Shown one piece after another: positions 13,491 to 20,997 of a stretch of 32,684 nucleotides of DNA (position 1 is its first letter; each line of letters opens with the position of its first letter). A program made the position numbers and the translations under genes. The DNA is taken from contig NZ_JADPUN010000169.1 of the NCBI RefSeq assembly GCF_015690345.1, forward strand, positions 1 to 32,684, given 5' to 3'. The notes under the pieces are model-generated. The model ran no database searches, was not told the origin of the DNA, and was given only the letters and a program-made list of their open reading frames with translations. The stretch comes from Plantactinospora alkalitolerans (lineage in GTDB: Bacteria; Actinomycetota; Actinomycetes; Mycobacteriales; Micromonosporaceae).

Positions 13491-13838
13491 CTAGGCGAGG
13501 AGCCGCAGTACCAGGGCGGCGACGGCGGCCAGCAGCAGCGGCAGCGGCGCGCTCACTCCCTTGGCGTCACCGGCCCGCAGGTGCGCGACGACGGCCCCGA
13601 CGAAGTAGAGGATCACCCCGATCGCGGCGGCGACGCCGAGCGGCGCGAGCCAGATGCCGGCGACGAGCCCGACGGCTCCGGCGATCTCCAGGGCGGCCAG
13701 CGGCGGGAACCAGTTCAGTGGCACGTTGGCCCGTTGCAGGCCGGTGGTGACCCTCTCGTTCCGGGTCAACTTGCCTCGGCCGGACAGCAGGAGGACGGCG
13801 GCGAGCCACGCCGCCACGATGATGTACCCGATGAACAT
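13491..13838 (-). CDS. DoxX-family small membrane protein
   Basis: This is a 115-residue protein with four predicted spans: MFIGYIIVAAWLAAVLLL, LEIAGAVGLVAGIWLAP, LGVAAAIGVILYFVGAVVAHLRAG and PLPLLLAAVAALVLRLL. The SGRGKLTRNERV loop after the first span and the order of spans fit the DoxX/DoxX-like family, whose members act at the membrane in redox balance or as quinone-linked factors. AGGAG lies 5 nt before the ATG. The gene is divergent from a MarR repressor, and paired ATAGTCGT repeats lie between their starts, so it is probably the repressor's target. A DoxX plus MarR plus flavin-type oxidoreductase neighbourhood suggests an electrophile or oxidative stress response, which is inference. 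Confidence 0.85.
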   Translation of the reverse strand: MFIGYIIVAAWLAAVLLLSGRGKLTRNERVTTGLQRANVPLNWFPPLAALEIAGAVGLVAGIWLAPLGVAAAIGVILYFVGAVVAHLRAGDAKGVSAPLPLLLAAVAALVLRLLA

Positions 13839-13884
13839 GGGGGCTCCTGGGGGGTGGATTGCGGGGGCCCGGCCACGGTATCAG

Positions 13885-13923
13885 ATAGTCGTGAAGACTC
13901 GATGATTAATGCACAACGACTAT
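13885..13923. promoter_or_regulatory. Paired operator half-sites in the DoxX/MarR divergent promoter
   Basis: ATAGTCGT (13885-13892) and its exact inverted copy ACGACTAT (13916-13923) lie 31 bp apart centre to centre, three helical turns, in an AT-rich patch between the two start codons. A -10-like TAGCAT at 13934-13939 ends 6 nt before the MarR ATG, suggesting a leaderless MarR mRNA. The pair is well placed for binding by the MarR protein to shut both promoters. Confidence 0.6.
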
Positions 13924-13945
13924 TTGTTGCTGGTAGCATCCTGCC

Positions 13946-14407
13946 ATGAGCCGAGGCAGCAGGCGGTCTGGAGAGGCCGAGCGCACCGGCTTCCTTCTCG
14001 CCCGGCACGGCGGCATCGCCAACGCGCGGCTGCGCCAGGCACTCGGCCTGGCCGGGCTCACCCCCCGGCACGGAATGACGCTCACCCGGCTCGCCGAGAC
14101 CGGCTCGATGACCCAGCAGAGCCTGCTCGACATCCTCGGCGTCGACGCCAGCGTCCTGGTCACGCTGCTCAACGAACTCGAGGACGAGGGCCTCGTCCAA
14201 CGGCGCCGGGATCCGACGGATCGACGCCGGCACATCGTCGAAATCACTCCCGCCGGTTCGGCCGCGCTCGATAAGGTGGACGCCGCCGTCGACCAGGTCG
14301 AACGCGACCTGTTCGCGACCCTCACCGCCGAGCAGGTCGGCCAACTGCACGAACTGCTCGCCCGGGTGCGCACCTCGGTCAACGACCCGGCGTGCACGGA
14401 GGACTGA
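13946..14407 (+). CDS. MarR-family transcriptional regulator
   Basis: This is a 153-residue winged-helix regulator. It has an N-terminal dimer helix (GFLLARHGGIANARLRQAL), the HTH (SMTQQSLLDILGVDASVLVTL), the beta-wing with the family signature DPTDRRRHIVEIT, and a C-terminal dimerisation helix. Such repressors release DNA when they bind phenolic or oxidised ligands. It probably controls the divergent DoxX gene and itself through the inverted ATAGTCGT repeats. The PPOX-family gene 41 bp downstream is likely in the same transcript. The start ATG is supported by the upstream -10 box at leaderless spacing. Confidence 0.92.
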   Translation: MSRGSRRSGEAERTGFLLARHGGIANARLRQALGLAGLTPRHGMTLTRLAETGSMTQQSLLDILGVDASVLVTLLNELEDEGLVQRRRDPTDRRRHIVEITPAGSAALDKVDAAVDQVERDLFATLTAEQVGQLHELLARVRTSVNDPACTED

Positions 14408-14448
14408 CCGGCCCGATCACCAGATCACCCGATCAGCAGGAGGCGCCC

Positions 14449-14910
14449 GTGGCGAGCTGGCGAGACATCGAGCAGGACGCTCCGGACTTCGCGGCGCGGG
14501 TCCGGGAACGGTTCGGCGCCGGTACCAACAAGACCATCGCCACGCTCCGCCGCGACGGATCACCCCGGATCAGCGCCTCGGAACTCGAGTTCAGCGACGG
14601 GGAGATCACCCTCGGCATGATGGGCGGTTCGATGAAGCTGCTCGACGTCCGGCGGGACCCCCGGATCGCCGTACACAGCCCGACCATCGAGCCACCCGCC
14701 GACACCCCGGAGAGCTGGCCGGGGGACGCCAAGCTCGCCGGCACGGCCGTCGCGATCGACCCGCCGGCGGACAATCCGCACGAGGGTGCCGGGTTCTTCC
14801 GGATCGACATCACCGAACTGGTGCTCACCTACGTCGGCACCCCCGCCGACCACCTGGTGATCGAGTCGTGGCATCCCGACTCCGGCTGGCGGCGCCGAAC
14901 CCGCCGCTAG
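14449..14910 (+). CDS. Pyridoxamine 5'-phosphate oxidase-family (PPOX) protein
   Basis: The GTG start at 14449 has a perfect AGGAGG site 6 nt upstream. The 153-residue product has a split-barrel flavin-binding fold pattern: TIATLRRDGSPRISASELEF, then DGEITLGMMGGSMKLLDVRRDPRIAVHS, and a later FFRIDITELVLTYVG strand ahead of a Trp-rich end (ESWHPDSGWRRR). These features are typical of actinobacterial PPOX/F420- or FMN-dependent oxidoreductases. The substrate is unknown. It probably shares an mRNA with the upstream MarR gene. Its TAG stop shares the tetranucleotide CTAG with the stop codon of the convergent minus-strand gene. Confidence 0.88.
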   Translation: MASWRDIEQDAPDFAARVRERFGAGTNKTIATLRRDGSPRISASELEFSDGEITLGMMGGSMKLLDVRRDPRIAVHSPTIEPPADTPESWPGDAKLAGTAVAIDPPADNPHEGAGFFRIDITELVLTYVGTPADHLVIESWHPDSGWRRRTRR

Positions 14911-15488
14911 GACCGTTCGATACGAGCGGCGAGGTCGCTCGCCAGCCGGCGGAGATCCTCGTCGAAGGCCGCGTCGGCCTCCCCCGCGAGGTCGTACTCG
15001 AGGCGATCGAGCAGCCGCAGCAGGCGGGCGACGGCCTCGTTGTACGCGTCGGCCCCAGCCTCGGCGTCGGCCTTGGCCCCGGTCCCAGCCCCAGCCTCGG
15101 CCCCAGTCCCAGCCCCGGCCCCGGCCTCGGCCTCGGCCTCGGCCAGCTGTGCGAGGGTGCCCAACAGGCGGTGACCGCCCCGCTCCGCGCGCAGCGTGCC
15201 GTTCATGATCTGGGCACAGATGCTGGCGCTGGCCAACCGGGCGGCACGCCCCGGATCCGGCTCCGGTATGCCGAGTTCGACGAGCATGTCGCGGAGCATC
15301 CGCTCGGCGGCGTACGGCGGCAGGGAGACCGCCGACGCGATGGCGAGCCGCACCGTCGACTCCCCGTCCACGTCGGCCGCCAGCAGGTCACAGGCGAGCA
15401 TCACCGCCTCGGTGGGCTCGACGTCGTCGACGACCAGGTGGGCGTAGGCCAGTTCCGTACGCCGGTGCAGATCGGATCTCAGCTCCAC
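14907..15488 (-). CDS. Hypothetical protein with an Ala/Glu/Gly repeat segment
   Basis: This is a 193-residue, GTG-started protein; GGGAG lies 8 nt before the start. Residues 1-105 form an acidic helical domain (RRTELAYAHLVVDDVEPTEA, LPPYAAERMLRDMLVELGI) with no family I recognise. Residues about 115-150 are a low-complexity AEAEAGAGAGTGAEAG-type run, coded by imperfect CCCAGCCTCGGC-type DNA repeats near 15050-15145. A further helical acidic end follows (RLLRLLDRLEYDLAGEADAA). The repeat number probably varies between strains. It follows the NTF2-like gene by 14 nt on the same strand, so the two are likely co-transcribed. The function is unknown. Confidence 0.75.
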   Translation of the reverse strand: MELRSDLHRRTELAYAHLVVDDVEPTEAVMLACDLLAADVDGESTVRLAIASAVSLPPYAAERMLRDMLVELGIPEPDPGRAARLASASICAQIMNGTLRAERGGHRLLGTLAQLAEAEAEAGAGAGTGAEAGAGTGAKADAEAGADAYNEAVARLLRLLDRLEYDLAGEADAAFDEDLRRLASDLAARIERS

Positions 15489-15502
15489 GTTCCACGCTCC
15501 CG

Positions 15503-15859
15503 TCAGGTGGCGAGATACGTCCCGTGTCCCCGTACGACGAGCGGGCCGTCGAAGACGAGGACCTCGTTGACCAGGCCACCCTTCTGGTTCCGGTAGTTGA
15601 TGACCACCGTATCGATCCCGACGTAGGTGGCCACGACCTCGAACCGCAGGTCCGGAAAACGCCGGAGCCCCTCGGCCCAGTACGCCCGCAGCGCCGCCTT
15701 GCCCCGCACCACCCCGTCCGAACCCTCGATAAGCTGGGCCGCGACCGGAGAGGTGAAGACCACGTCGTCCGCGTAGTGCGCCAACATGCTCTCCAGGTCG
15801 TGAGCGTTCCAGTCCCTGACCCAGCCGTCGACGAACCCCTGAATGGCTGTTCTGTCCAT
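15503..15859 (-). CDS. SnoaL/NTF2-like domain protein
   Basis: This is a 118-residue cone-fold protein: IQGFVDGWVRDWNAHDLESM, then HYADDVVFTSPVAA, GSDGVVRGKAALRAYWAEGL, and paired C-terminal strands LRFEVVATYVG and NEVLVFDGPLVVRGHGTY. This is the usual length and order for SnoaL-like/nuclear-transport-factor-2 proteins, which act as small-molecule isomerases, cyclases or binding proteins. Catalytic identity cannot be assigned. The ATG at 15857-15859 is chosen at the family's usual N-terminus. The frame continues upstream to a GTG at 15901 but that adds a polar tail with no homology-like pattern. No strong Shine-Dalgarno is present. Confidence 0.83.
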   Translation of the reverse strand: MDRTAIQGFVDGWVRDWNAHDLESMLAHYADDVVFTSPVAAQLIEGSDGVVRGKAALRAYWAEGLRRFPDLRFEVVATYVGIDTVVINYRNQKGGLVNEVLVFDGPLVVRGHGTYLAT

Positions 15860-15928
15860 GGTCCGATCATCACGTACCGGTCCGCACTTCGTCGTCCCCA
15901 CGGCGGGCGGTCAGTCGGGAGCGAACAG

Positions 15929-16717
15929 GTGAGCGTGCTTCCGTTCGCGGTCGACGTCGCACACCGGGCCGGGGCGATCCTCGCCGAACTGCGCGGCCGG
16001 GTCGACGTCGAATACAAGAACGGTGTCGAGCCGGTCACCGAGGCCGACCTCCGCTCGGACGCACTGATCCGCGAGGCGGTCGCGGCGACGTACCCGGATC
16101 ATCGGGTGCTGTCCGAGGAGGGTGCCGGACCGGCGGACCTGGCTGGCCCGGTCTGGGTGGTGGACCCGATCGACGGCACCGCGAACTACGCCCGAGGTCA
16201 TCCGTACGTCGCGGTCTCGATCGCGTACGCGGTCGACGGCGTGGTCCGGGCCGGTGTCGTACACGCGCCCTTCCTGCACGAGACCTTCACCGCGACCCGG
16301 GGTTCCGGTGCCCGGCTGAACGGCGTGCCGATCCGTCCGAGCGATCCGCCAGACCTGCGACGGGCGATCGTCAGCACCGGCTTCCCGCATTACAAGGCAG
16401 ATCTCGACCCCCTGGTGGAGCGGGTCCGCCGGCTGCTGGCCGGCTGCCAGGACATCCGCCGGGCCTCCTGCCCCAGCCTGGACATCTGCTACGTCGCCGC
16501 AGGGCGGCTGGACGCGCACACCGAGTCGCTGGCGCCGTGGGACGTCGCCGCGGCCGGACTTGTCGCGGTCGAGGCGGGCGCGGTGCGCAGTCACCTCGAA
16601 CCGGACGACTTTCCGCCCGACCTGGCCGGCAACGGCTTCCTGGTCGCCGCGCCGGCCATCCACGGTCCGCTGGTCCGGCTGCTGGGCGGACCGCCGCGGA
16701 CGAGGGCACCTGGATGA
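15929..16717 (+). CDS. Inositol monophosphatase-family phosphatase
   Basis: This is a 262-residue, lithium-sensitive-type phosphatase. The metal-binding signatures are present: VLSEEGAG (Glu63, Glu64), VDPIDGTANYARG (Asp79, Asp82), and the C-terminal APWDVAAAGLV with its conserved Asp. Such enzymes dephosphorylate inositol phosphate, histidinol phosphate or similar monophosphates; the family alone does not settle the substrate. In actinomycetes inositol is needed for mycothiol and phosphatidylinositol. The GTG at 15929 is chosen because GGGAG lies 7 nt before it; the frame remains open far upstream over the antisense NTF2-like gene. The SDR gene follows 69 bp later with its own leaderless-type promoter. 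Confidence 0.92.
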   Translation: MSVLPFAVDVAHRAGAILAELRGRVDVEYKNGVEPVTEADLRSDALIREAVAATYPDHRVLSEEGAGPADLAGPVWVVDPIDGTANYARGHPYVAVSIAYAVDGVVRAGVVHAPFLHETFTATRGSGARLNGVPIRPSDPPDLRRAIVSTGFPHYKADLDPLVERVRRLLAGCQDIRRASCPSLDICYVAAGRLDAHTESLAPWDVAAAGLVAVEAGAVRSHLEPDDFPPDLAGNGFLVAAPAIHGPLVRLLGGPPRTRAPG

Positions 16718-16786
16718 CCACCTCCGGGTGGGGCACGGCGCACATGACGCCGCGCCGGGCGGCCACCCCACCGGTACGGTTGGGCG

Positions 16787-17608
16787 ATGCCGGACTTCCC
16801 GCCCATCGAGGCCGACGGCCGACCCTCCGATTCGGACGGTCCGTCCTCCTATGTGGTCACCGGAGGCGGCCGGGGCATCGGGCGCGTCCTCGTCGAGCGT
16901 CTCCTCGGCGGCGCAGACCATGTCGTGGTGATCGAGCGTGACGCCGCCGCGCTCGACTGGATGGCCGACCATCCCGCCGCCGGGCGGCTGGTCGGGGTGA
17001 GGGGCGACGCCGCCGACGAGGCCGTCACCGAGCACGCCGCCGATGCGGCGAGCACCGCCGGACGGCTGCGCGGCTGGGTCAACAACGCGGCCGTCTTCCG
17101 GGACGCCTCGATCCACGACACACCGGCCCGCGAGGTGCTGGACCTCATCGCGGCCAACCTGGACGCCACGGTCGTCGGCTGTGGTACGGCGATCCGCCGC
17201 TTCCTCGCCGCCGGCACCCCGGGCGCGATCGTCAACGTCTCCTCGCACCAGGCGCAGCGGGCGGTGCCGGGCTGCCTGCCGTACGCGACCGCGAAGGCGG
17301 CCGTCGAAGGGCTGACCCGGGCGCTCGCCGTGGAGTACGGCCGGCACGGCATCCGGGTCAACGCGGTCGCCCTGGGCTCGATCGAGACCGAGCGCTACAC
17401 CGACCTGCTGGCCCGACAGGACCCGGCCGGAGTTGAGCGGATCGAACGCGACATGCGGCTGCTCCATCCGGTCGGCCGGGTGGGCCGTCCCGCCGAGGTC
17501 GCCGCGACGATCGCACACCTGCTCTCTGCCGAGGCGAGCTTCGTCACCGGGGTCGTTCTGCCGGTGGACGGCGGGCGATCGGCACTGGGCCAGGATCCCG
17601 AGGCGTAG
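16787..17608 (+). CDS. Short-chain dehydrogenase/reductase (SDR)
   Basis: This is a 273-residue NAD(P)-dependent oxidoreductase of the classical SDR type: cofactor motif VTGGGRGIG near residue 25, NNAA around residue 98, catalytic Ser in NVSSHQAQ, the catalytic pair in PYATAK, and the C-terminal GVVLPVDGG. The substrate is unknown. TACGGT at 16775-16780 lies 6 nt before the ATG, the spacing of a leaderless promoter, and there is no Shine-Dalgarno, so this ATG is a good start. The first 20 residues are polar and extend beyond the usual SDR start. The gene converges on the coiled-coil membrane protein gene with a 12-nt gap and no visible terminator. Confidence 0.93.
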   Translation: MPDFPPIEADGRPSDSDGPSSYVVTGGGRGIGRVLVERLLGGADHVVVIERDAAALDWMADHPAAGRLVGVRGDAADEAVTEHAADAASTAGRLRGWVNNAAVFRDASIHDTPAREVLDLIAANLDATVVGCGTAIRRFLAAGTPGAIVNVSSHQAQRAVPGCLPYATAKAAVEGLTRALAVEYGRHGIRVNAVALGSIETERYTDLLARQDPAGVERIERDMRLLHPVGRVGRPAEVAATIAHLLSAEASFVTGVVLPVDGGRSALGQDPEA

Positions 17609-17620
17609 TCCCGCGCCGGG

Positions 17621-18457
17621 TCAGCCGGCCCGCGCCGCCCGCCAGCGCCGTACCGGGTGTGGCCGCCGGACAGCCTCGCCCGACGAACCACGGGGCGACC
17701 CATCCGGGCTCGGCGTCGGCGGCAGCCAGCGTCGTACCTGCGCCGTCCGGCTGGCCGCGGCGAACGCCTCCTCCCGCAGACTCCGGGCCGCCGCCGCGGC
17801 GACCTCGGCGTCCCGCCACGCCGCCCGCTCACGCTCCGCCGCCGCCGCGTGCGCGGCCAGCAGGCTGTCCCGGGCCGCCCGGCGGAGCACGATCTCCTGC
17901 TCGGCCGGATGCCGCCGGGGATCCCAGCCGTTGCGGTTCGCCAACGCGTCACTCAGTTGCAGCACCGACAGTTCCTGCCGGGTGGCTGCCGCCATCGCGG
18001 CGCGGTGCAGGTAGCGCTCCCGATCGGCGTACTCGGCAGGGGTGCGCGGAGTACGGGGCTCGGGAAGCACCGCGGCTGCGGCGACCCGTCGCGCGGCGGC
18101 ATCCGCGGCCTCGTACGCCTGCCAGGCCGTCTCGGCCTCCTCCTGCGCCGCCAGCCACTCGTCCCGGCGCCGGCGCGCGGTGACGGCCGACCGCTCGGCG
18201 GCCACGGTCACCTCCTCGGCATAGCGGTTGAGCTCGGCCGCCCGGACCGCCAGCCGCTCGCGGCGTCCCTCGGCGTCCCGGGTCGCCACGTCGTAGCCGG
18301 CCCCGGCCTGGCGACCGGTCACGTCACGGCCCGTCTCGTCCCGCCGTGGACGGACGACGAGCGCGATGCCCCCCGCCAGGGCGAGCCCGATCAACACGAG
18401 CCAGATCGTGGCGGCTTGGGGCACGTTGATCAGGAAATTGAACAGCACCTTCTCCAT
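17621..18457 (-). CDS. Hypothetical protein with one N-terminal membrane span and a long coiled coil
   Basis: This is a 278-residue protein. Residues 14-37 are one membrane span (AATIWLVLIGLALAGGIALVV) followed by basic residues (RPRRDETGR), so the rest probably lies in the cytoplasm. Residues about 60-135 and 185-235 are Ala/Arg/Glu-rich and strongly helical (RRERLAVRAAELNRYAEEV, WLAAQEEAETAWQAYEAAD), likely coiled coil. A basic Pro/Arg tail ends the protein. GAGG lies 7 nt before the ATG. It follows the exported hypothetical gene on the same strand. I do not recognise a family; a structural or envelope-linked role is plausible. Confidence 0.78.
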   Translation of the reverse strand: MEKVLFNFLINVPQAATIWLVLIGLALAGGIALVVRPRRDETGRDVTGRQAGAGYDVATRDAEGRRERLAVRAAELNRYAEEVTVAAERSAVTARRRRDEWLAAQEEAETAWQAYEAADAAARRVAAAAVLPEPRTPRTPAEYADRERYLHRAAMAAATRQELSVLQLSDALANRNGWDPRRHPAEQEIVLRRAARDSLLAAHAAAAERERAAWRDAEVAAAAARSLREEAFAAASRTAQVRRWLPPTPSPDGSPRGSSGEAVRRPHPVRRWRAARAG

Positions 18458-18533
18458 CAGGAAACCTCACAGGGTGGCCGATGCGAACAGGGTCGACGGA
18501 TCCGGACCGGACACGGTCAGGGGCGACCGGTCC

Positions 18534-18971
18534 TCACCCCAGTGGCGGTGCGCGCGATCCGATCACTCTCGGGTACGCGTCGCCGGCCGGTCGCGATCCC
18601 GCGCCGGTCCCCGGCCGCACCGCTGACACGCCGGCATCGCCGGCAGCCCGGGCGTCGAGCCTGGCCGGAACTCCGGCATCCGCCGTCAGGTCCCCGGCAT
18701 CGTCGGTCGGAACCTCGGCCGCCACCGCCGTCGGGTCACCGGTGGGCGCCTCGACTTCCACAATGGAGACATCCACGGTGGACGACGTTCCGGCGGCCGC
18801 CACGGCGTCGGGCCGGGACTCGGCCGCACCGGGGGTGCCCGGCAGGCCCGTCCGGGCCGCACCGCCGCCCAGCAGCAACGCCATCAGCACCAACGCGGTC
18901 ACGAACCGCACCGAGCGGCACGCTACCCACCAGACGGGGCGGACCAGCGCGACGGGAACCACGACACCCAA
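18534..18971 (-). CDS. Hypothetical exported Ala/Asp-rich protein
   Basis: This is a TTG-started ORF of 145 codons; AGGAG lies 4 nt before the TTG, and a GTG at 18963-18965 is a second option. Residues about 20-40 form a hydrophobic signal-like stretch (RFVTALVLMALLLGGGAA) after basic residues. The remainder is low-complexity, rich in Ala, Gly, Asp and Pro (GDLTADAGVPARLDARAAGDAG), consistent with a secreted or surface-exposed unstructured region. High third-position GC supports coding. It lies 76 bp upstream of the membrane coiled-coil gene on the same strand. No family is recognised. The plus-strand frame over the same bases is an upstream extension of the hydrolase and looks non-coding. 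Confidence 0.55.
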   Translation of the reverse strand: MGVVVPVALVRPVWWVACRSVRFVTALVLMALLLGGGAARTGLPGTPGAAESRPDAVAAAGTSSTVDVSIVEVEAPTGDPTAVAAEVPTDDAGDLTADAGVPARLDARAAGDAGVSAVRPGTGAGSRPAGDAYPRVIGSRAPPLG

Positions 18972-19137
18972 CCTACTCCTGGTCGGCGGGAACCGCTCGG
19001 CGAGCCCGGGCGCCTTCCCCCGGCGACCGGCGGGCCGGGGACGTTACGCCACCAGGGGCCGGACCGGAGTTACGCCGTCAGCGGAGCCGGCCCGGGGCGG
19101 TGGGCAAGCCGGCCGGGCGGCGTTCATGCTGGGGCCC

Positions 19138-19797
19138 ATGACGGAGCGGGGAATCGTACTGTGGCTGCCGGGCGGCGGCTGGCGTGGATGGTCGGACGAG
19201 GACGGCTCGGCACTGGCGGAGCACGGGCTGACGGTGGTGCAGGGCCGCTACCGGCTGACCGACGAGGCCCAGTGGCCGGCACAACTGGCCGACGTCCGGG
19301 CGGCCGCGCGGGAACCGCAGGCGCGGGCCCGCGCGGCAGGTGTGCCGTTCCTGGTGGCCGGTGACTCGGCCGGTGGCCACCTGGCGCTACAACTCGGGCT
19401 GCGCGGCGTCGCCGGGGCCGGCGACGTGGACGCCGTGCTGGCGTACTGGCCGCCGGTCGATCCGCTGGCCGAGGACTGGCTCCGTGCGCTCCCAGGCCGG
19501 GGCGGCGACAACCCGTGGGTGCCGCTGCTCGGTCACCCGGCGGCGGCGGACGATCCGACGACGGTGGACGCCATCCCGACGACCCATCTGGGCAACCAGG
19601 TGCCGGTGCTGCTGGTGCACGGTGCCCAGGACGAGGCGGTGCCGGCGAGCCAGAGCGTCACGCTGACCTCGGCTCTGCTCCGGGCGGGGCATCCGGTGCA
19701 CGCGCTGGTCACCCACGGCGGGCACGCGTTGCCCTTGGACCGCCCGGACATCCGGGCCGTCACCGCCGCCTTCCTCGACGCCTGCCTGCCCGGCTGA
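19138..19797 (+). CDS. Alpha/beta hydrolase (esterase/lipase-like)
   Basis: This is a 219-residue alpha/beta hydrolase of the small carboxylesterase type. It shows an oxyanion-region motif PGGGWRGW near the N-terminus, the nucleophile elbow GDSAGGHLAL, the acid region VHGAQDEAVPA and the catalytic His in THGGHALPLD, all in family order. There is no signal peptide, so it should be cytoplasmic. Substrate unknown; the HGGG-like start suggests hormone-sensitive-lipase-type ester hydrolysis. The ATG at 19138 is chosen; an in-frame ATG at 19126 would add four residues, and neither has a good Shine-Dalgarno. The gene converges on the glycosyltransferase across a short repeat. Confidence 0.88.
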   Translation: MTERGIVLWLPGGGWRGWSDEDGSALAEHGLTVVQGRYRLTDEAQWPAQLADVRAAAREPQARARAAGVPFLVAGDSAGGHLALQLGLRGVAGAGDVDAVLAYWPPVDPLAEDWLRALPGRGGDNPWVPLLGHPAAADDPTTVDAIPTTHLGNQVPVLLVHGAQDEAVPASQSVTLTSALLRAGHPVHALVTHGGHALPLDRPDIRAVTAAFLDACLPG

Positions 19798-19810
19798 CAT
19801 CCACCTGCCC

Positions 19811-19870
19811 CGCCGAGGGCAGCCACCGTCCCCACCCAGGGCAGCCACCGTCCCGCCGAGGGCAGTCACC
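19811..19870. repeat. Three imperfect 21-22-bp tandem units between convergent genes
   Basis: Units beginning near 19811, 19833 and 19854 share GGGCAGCCACCGTCCC or a close variant; the third is degraded (GGGCAGTCACC). They fill the gap between the hydrolase stop and the glycosyltransferase stop. No strong hairpin is visible, so a terminator role is unproven. Confidence 0.7.
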
Positions 19871-19873
19871 TGC

Positions 19874-20992
19874 TCAGCGGGCCAGCGCCTCGAGCCGGGG
19901 CACCAGGTCCGCCGGGGCGGGCATCGCCGCCATCTCCCGGCGTACCTCCTCGGCGGCGGCCGCCAGTGCGCGATCGGTGACCAGCCGCTCCAGCACCGCC
20001 GAGGTGATGTCCCGTTCGGCCACGGCGAGCCCGGCACCCCGGGCCGCCAGCAGGGTCGCATTGTGCCGGCGGTCGCCCGGCCCGGGCAGCGCGAGCTGCG
20101 GTACGCCGGCGGCCAGCGCGCCGAGCACCGAACCGGCGCCGCCGTGGTGCACCACGCCCGCGCAGTTCGGCAGCGCCTCGTTGATCGGTATCCAGTCGAC
20201 GGTACGGACGTTGTCCGGCAGCGACCCTCGACGGAGTATCCGACGGTCGGGGCGGACCAGTACGAACTCGGCGTTCACCCCGGCGGCGGCCCGGACGACG
20301 GCCGTCATCACGTCACCTCCGCCCGGTCCGGCGACCGTGCTGCGGCTGACCAGGATCCGGGGTCGGTCGCCGGGCTCGCGCAGCCAGTCCGGCAGCTCCC
20401 CGACCCCCCGGAACGGCACTCCACGCATGGGTTCGCCGGCCCGCTCGCCCACCACGCTGGGCGGCGCGATGGTAAGGGTGGCGGCGTTCGGTCGCAGGTC
20501 GCCGATCCCGCTGCGGTGCTGGGCTCGGACCAGCCGCGCGGCCGTGACCCGGACCAGTTCGGCACCGTCGAACAGCGAGTTCTCGTGCAGCACCGCCGGT
20601 ACGGCACGACGGGCGGCGGCGAGCGCACCGGCCACCGCCAGCGGCTCGTACACGACGAGGTCCGGCTGCCACCGGTCGGCGAGGGTGACCACGCCGTCGG
20701 TCAACTGGTCGTTGGCCGCGCCGAACAGCAGTGCCACGCCACGCGTACCGGCCCGGCCGGCCAACTCGGCGCGGGCGATCAGCGGATGTCGCAGCATGAC
20801 CCGGCGGGCGATGCGGTCGAACCGGAGCGCCGGGGCGACGTCGGAGACCGGCAACCCGGTCCGGCGTACGTCGAGCCCGTCCCCACCGGTGGCGAGCAGC
20901 ACCTCGTGACCCGCCGCGCGCAGCGCCTCGGCGAGCGGCACCATCGGGAACACGTGTCCGAGCAACGGCGCTGACGCGAAGAGCACCCGCAT
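19874..20992 (-). CDS. GT1-family glycosyltransferase (macrolide/antibiotic-type)
   Basis: This is a 372-residue GT-B glycosyltransferase. The N-terminal acceptor domain begins MRVLFASAPLLGHVFPMVPLA, the usual start of UGT/MGT and antibiotic glycosyltransferases. The C-terminal donor domain carries the nucleotide-sugar motif HHGGAGSVLGALAAGVPQLALP near residue 281 and the closing GDRRHNA element. It should move a sugar from an NDP-sugar to a small lipophilic acceptor. The ATG lies 5 nt after the stop of the large ABC permease, so it is translated with the ABC genes. This arrangement recalls macrolide-inactivating GT plus exporter pairs (OleD/OleB type), but no sugar-biosynthesis or polyketide genes are in the window. 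The acceptor and the biological role are inference. Confidence 0.9.
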   Translation of the reverse strand: MRVLFASAPLLGHVFPMVPLAEALRAAGHEVLLATGGDGLDVRRTGLPVSDVAPALRFDRIARRVMLRHPLIARAELAGRAGTRGVALLFGAANDQLTDGVVTLADRWQPDLVVYEPLAVAGALAAARRAVPAVLHENSLFDGAELVRVTAARLVRAQHRSGIGDLRPNAATLTIAPPSVVGERAGEPMRGVPFRGVGELPDWLREPGDRPRILVSRSTVAGPGGGDVMTAVVRAAAGVNAEFVLVRPDRRILRRGSLPDNVRTVDWIPINEALPNCAGVVHHGGAGSVLGALAAGVPQLALPGPGDRRHNATLLAARGAGLAVAERDITSAVLERLVTDRALAAAAEEVRREMAAMPAPADLVPRLEALAR

Positions 20993-20997
20993 GCCGG

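Noticed and set aside
18481-19137. Upstream extension of the alpha/beta hydrolase frame
   Set aside because: The predicted extension is Thr/Ser/Ala/Pro low-complexity sequence without a domain, and the minus-strand frame over the same bases has a signal-like segment and ribosome site.
19811-19870. CRISPR or attachment site
   Set aside because: Three degenerate units without spacers, and no integrase or tRNA gene nearby.
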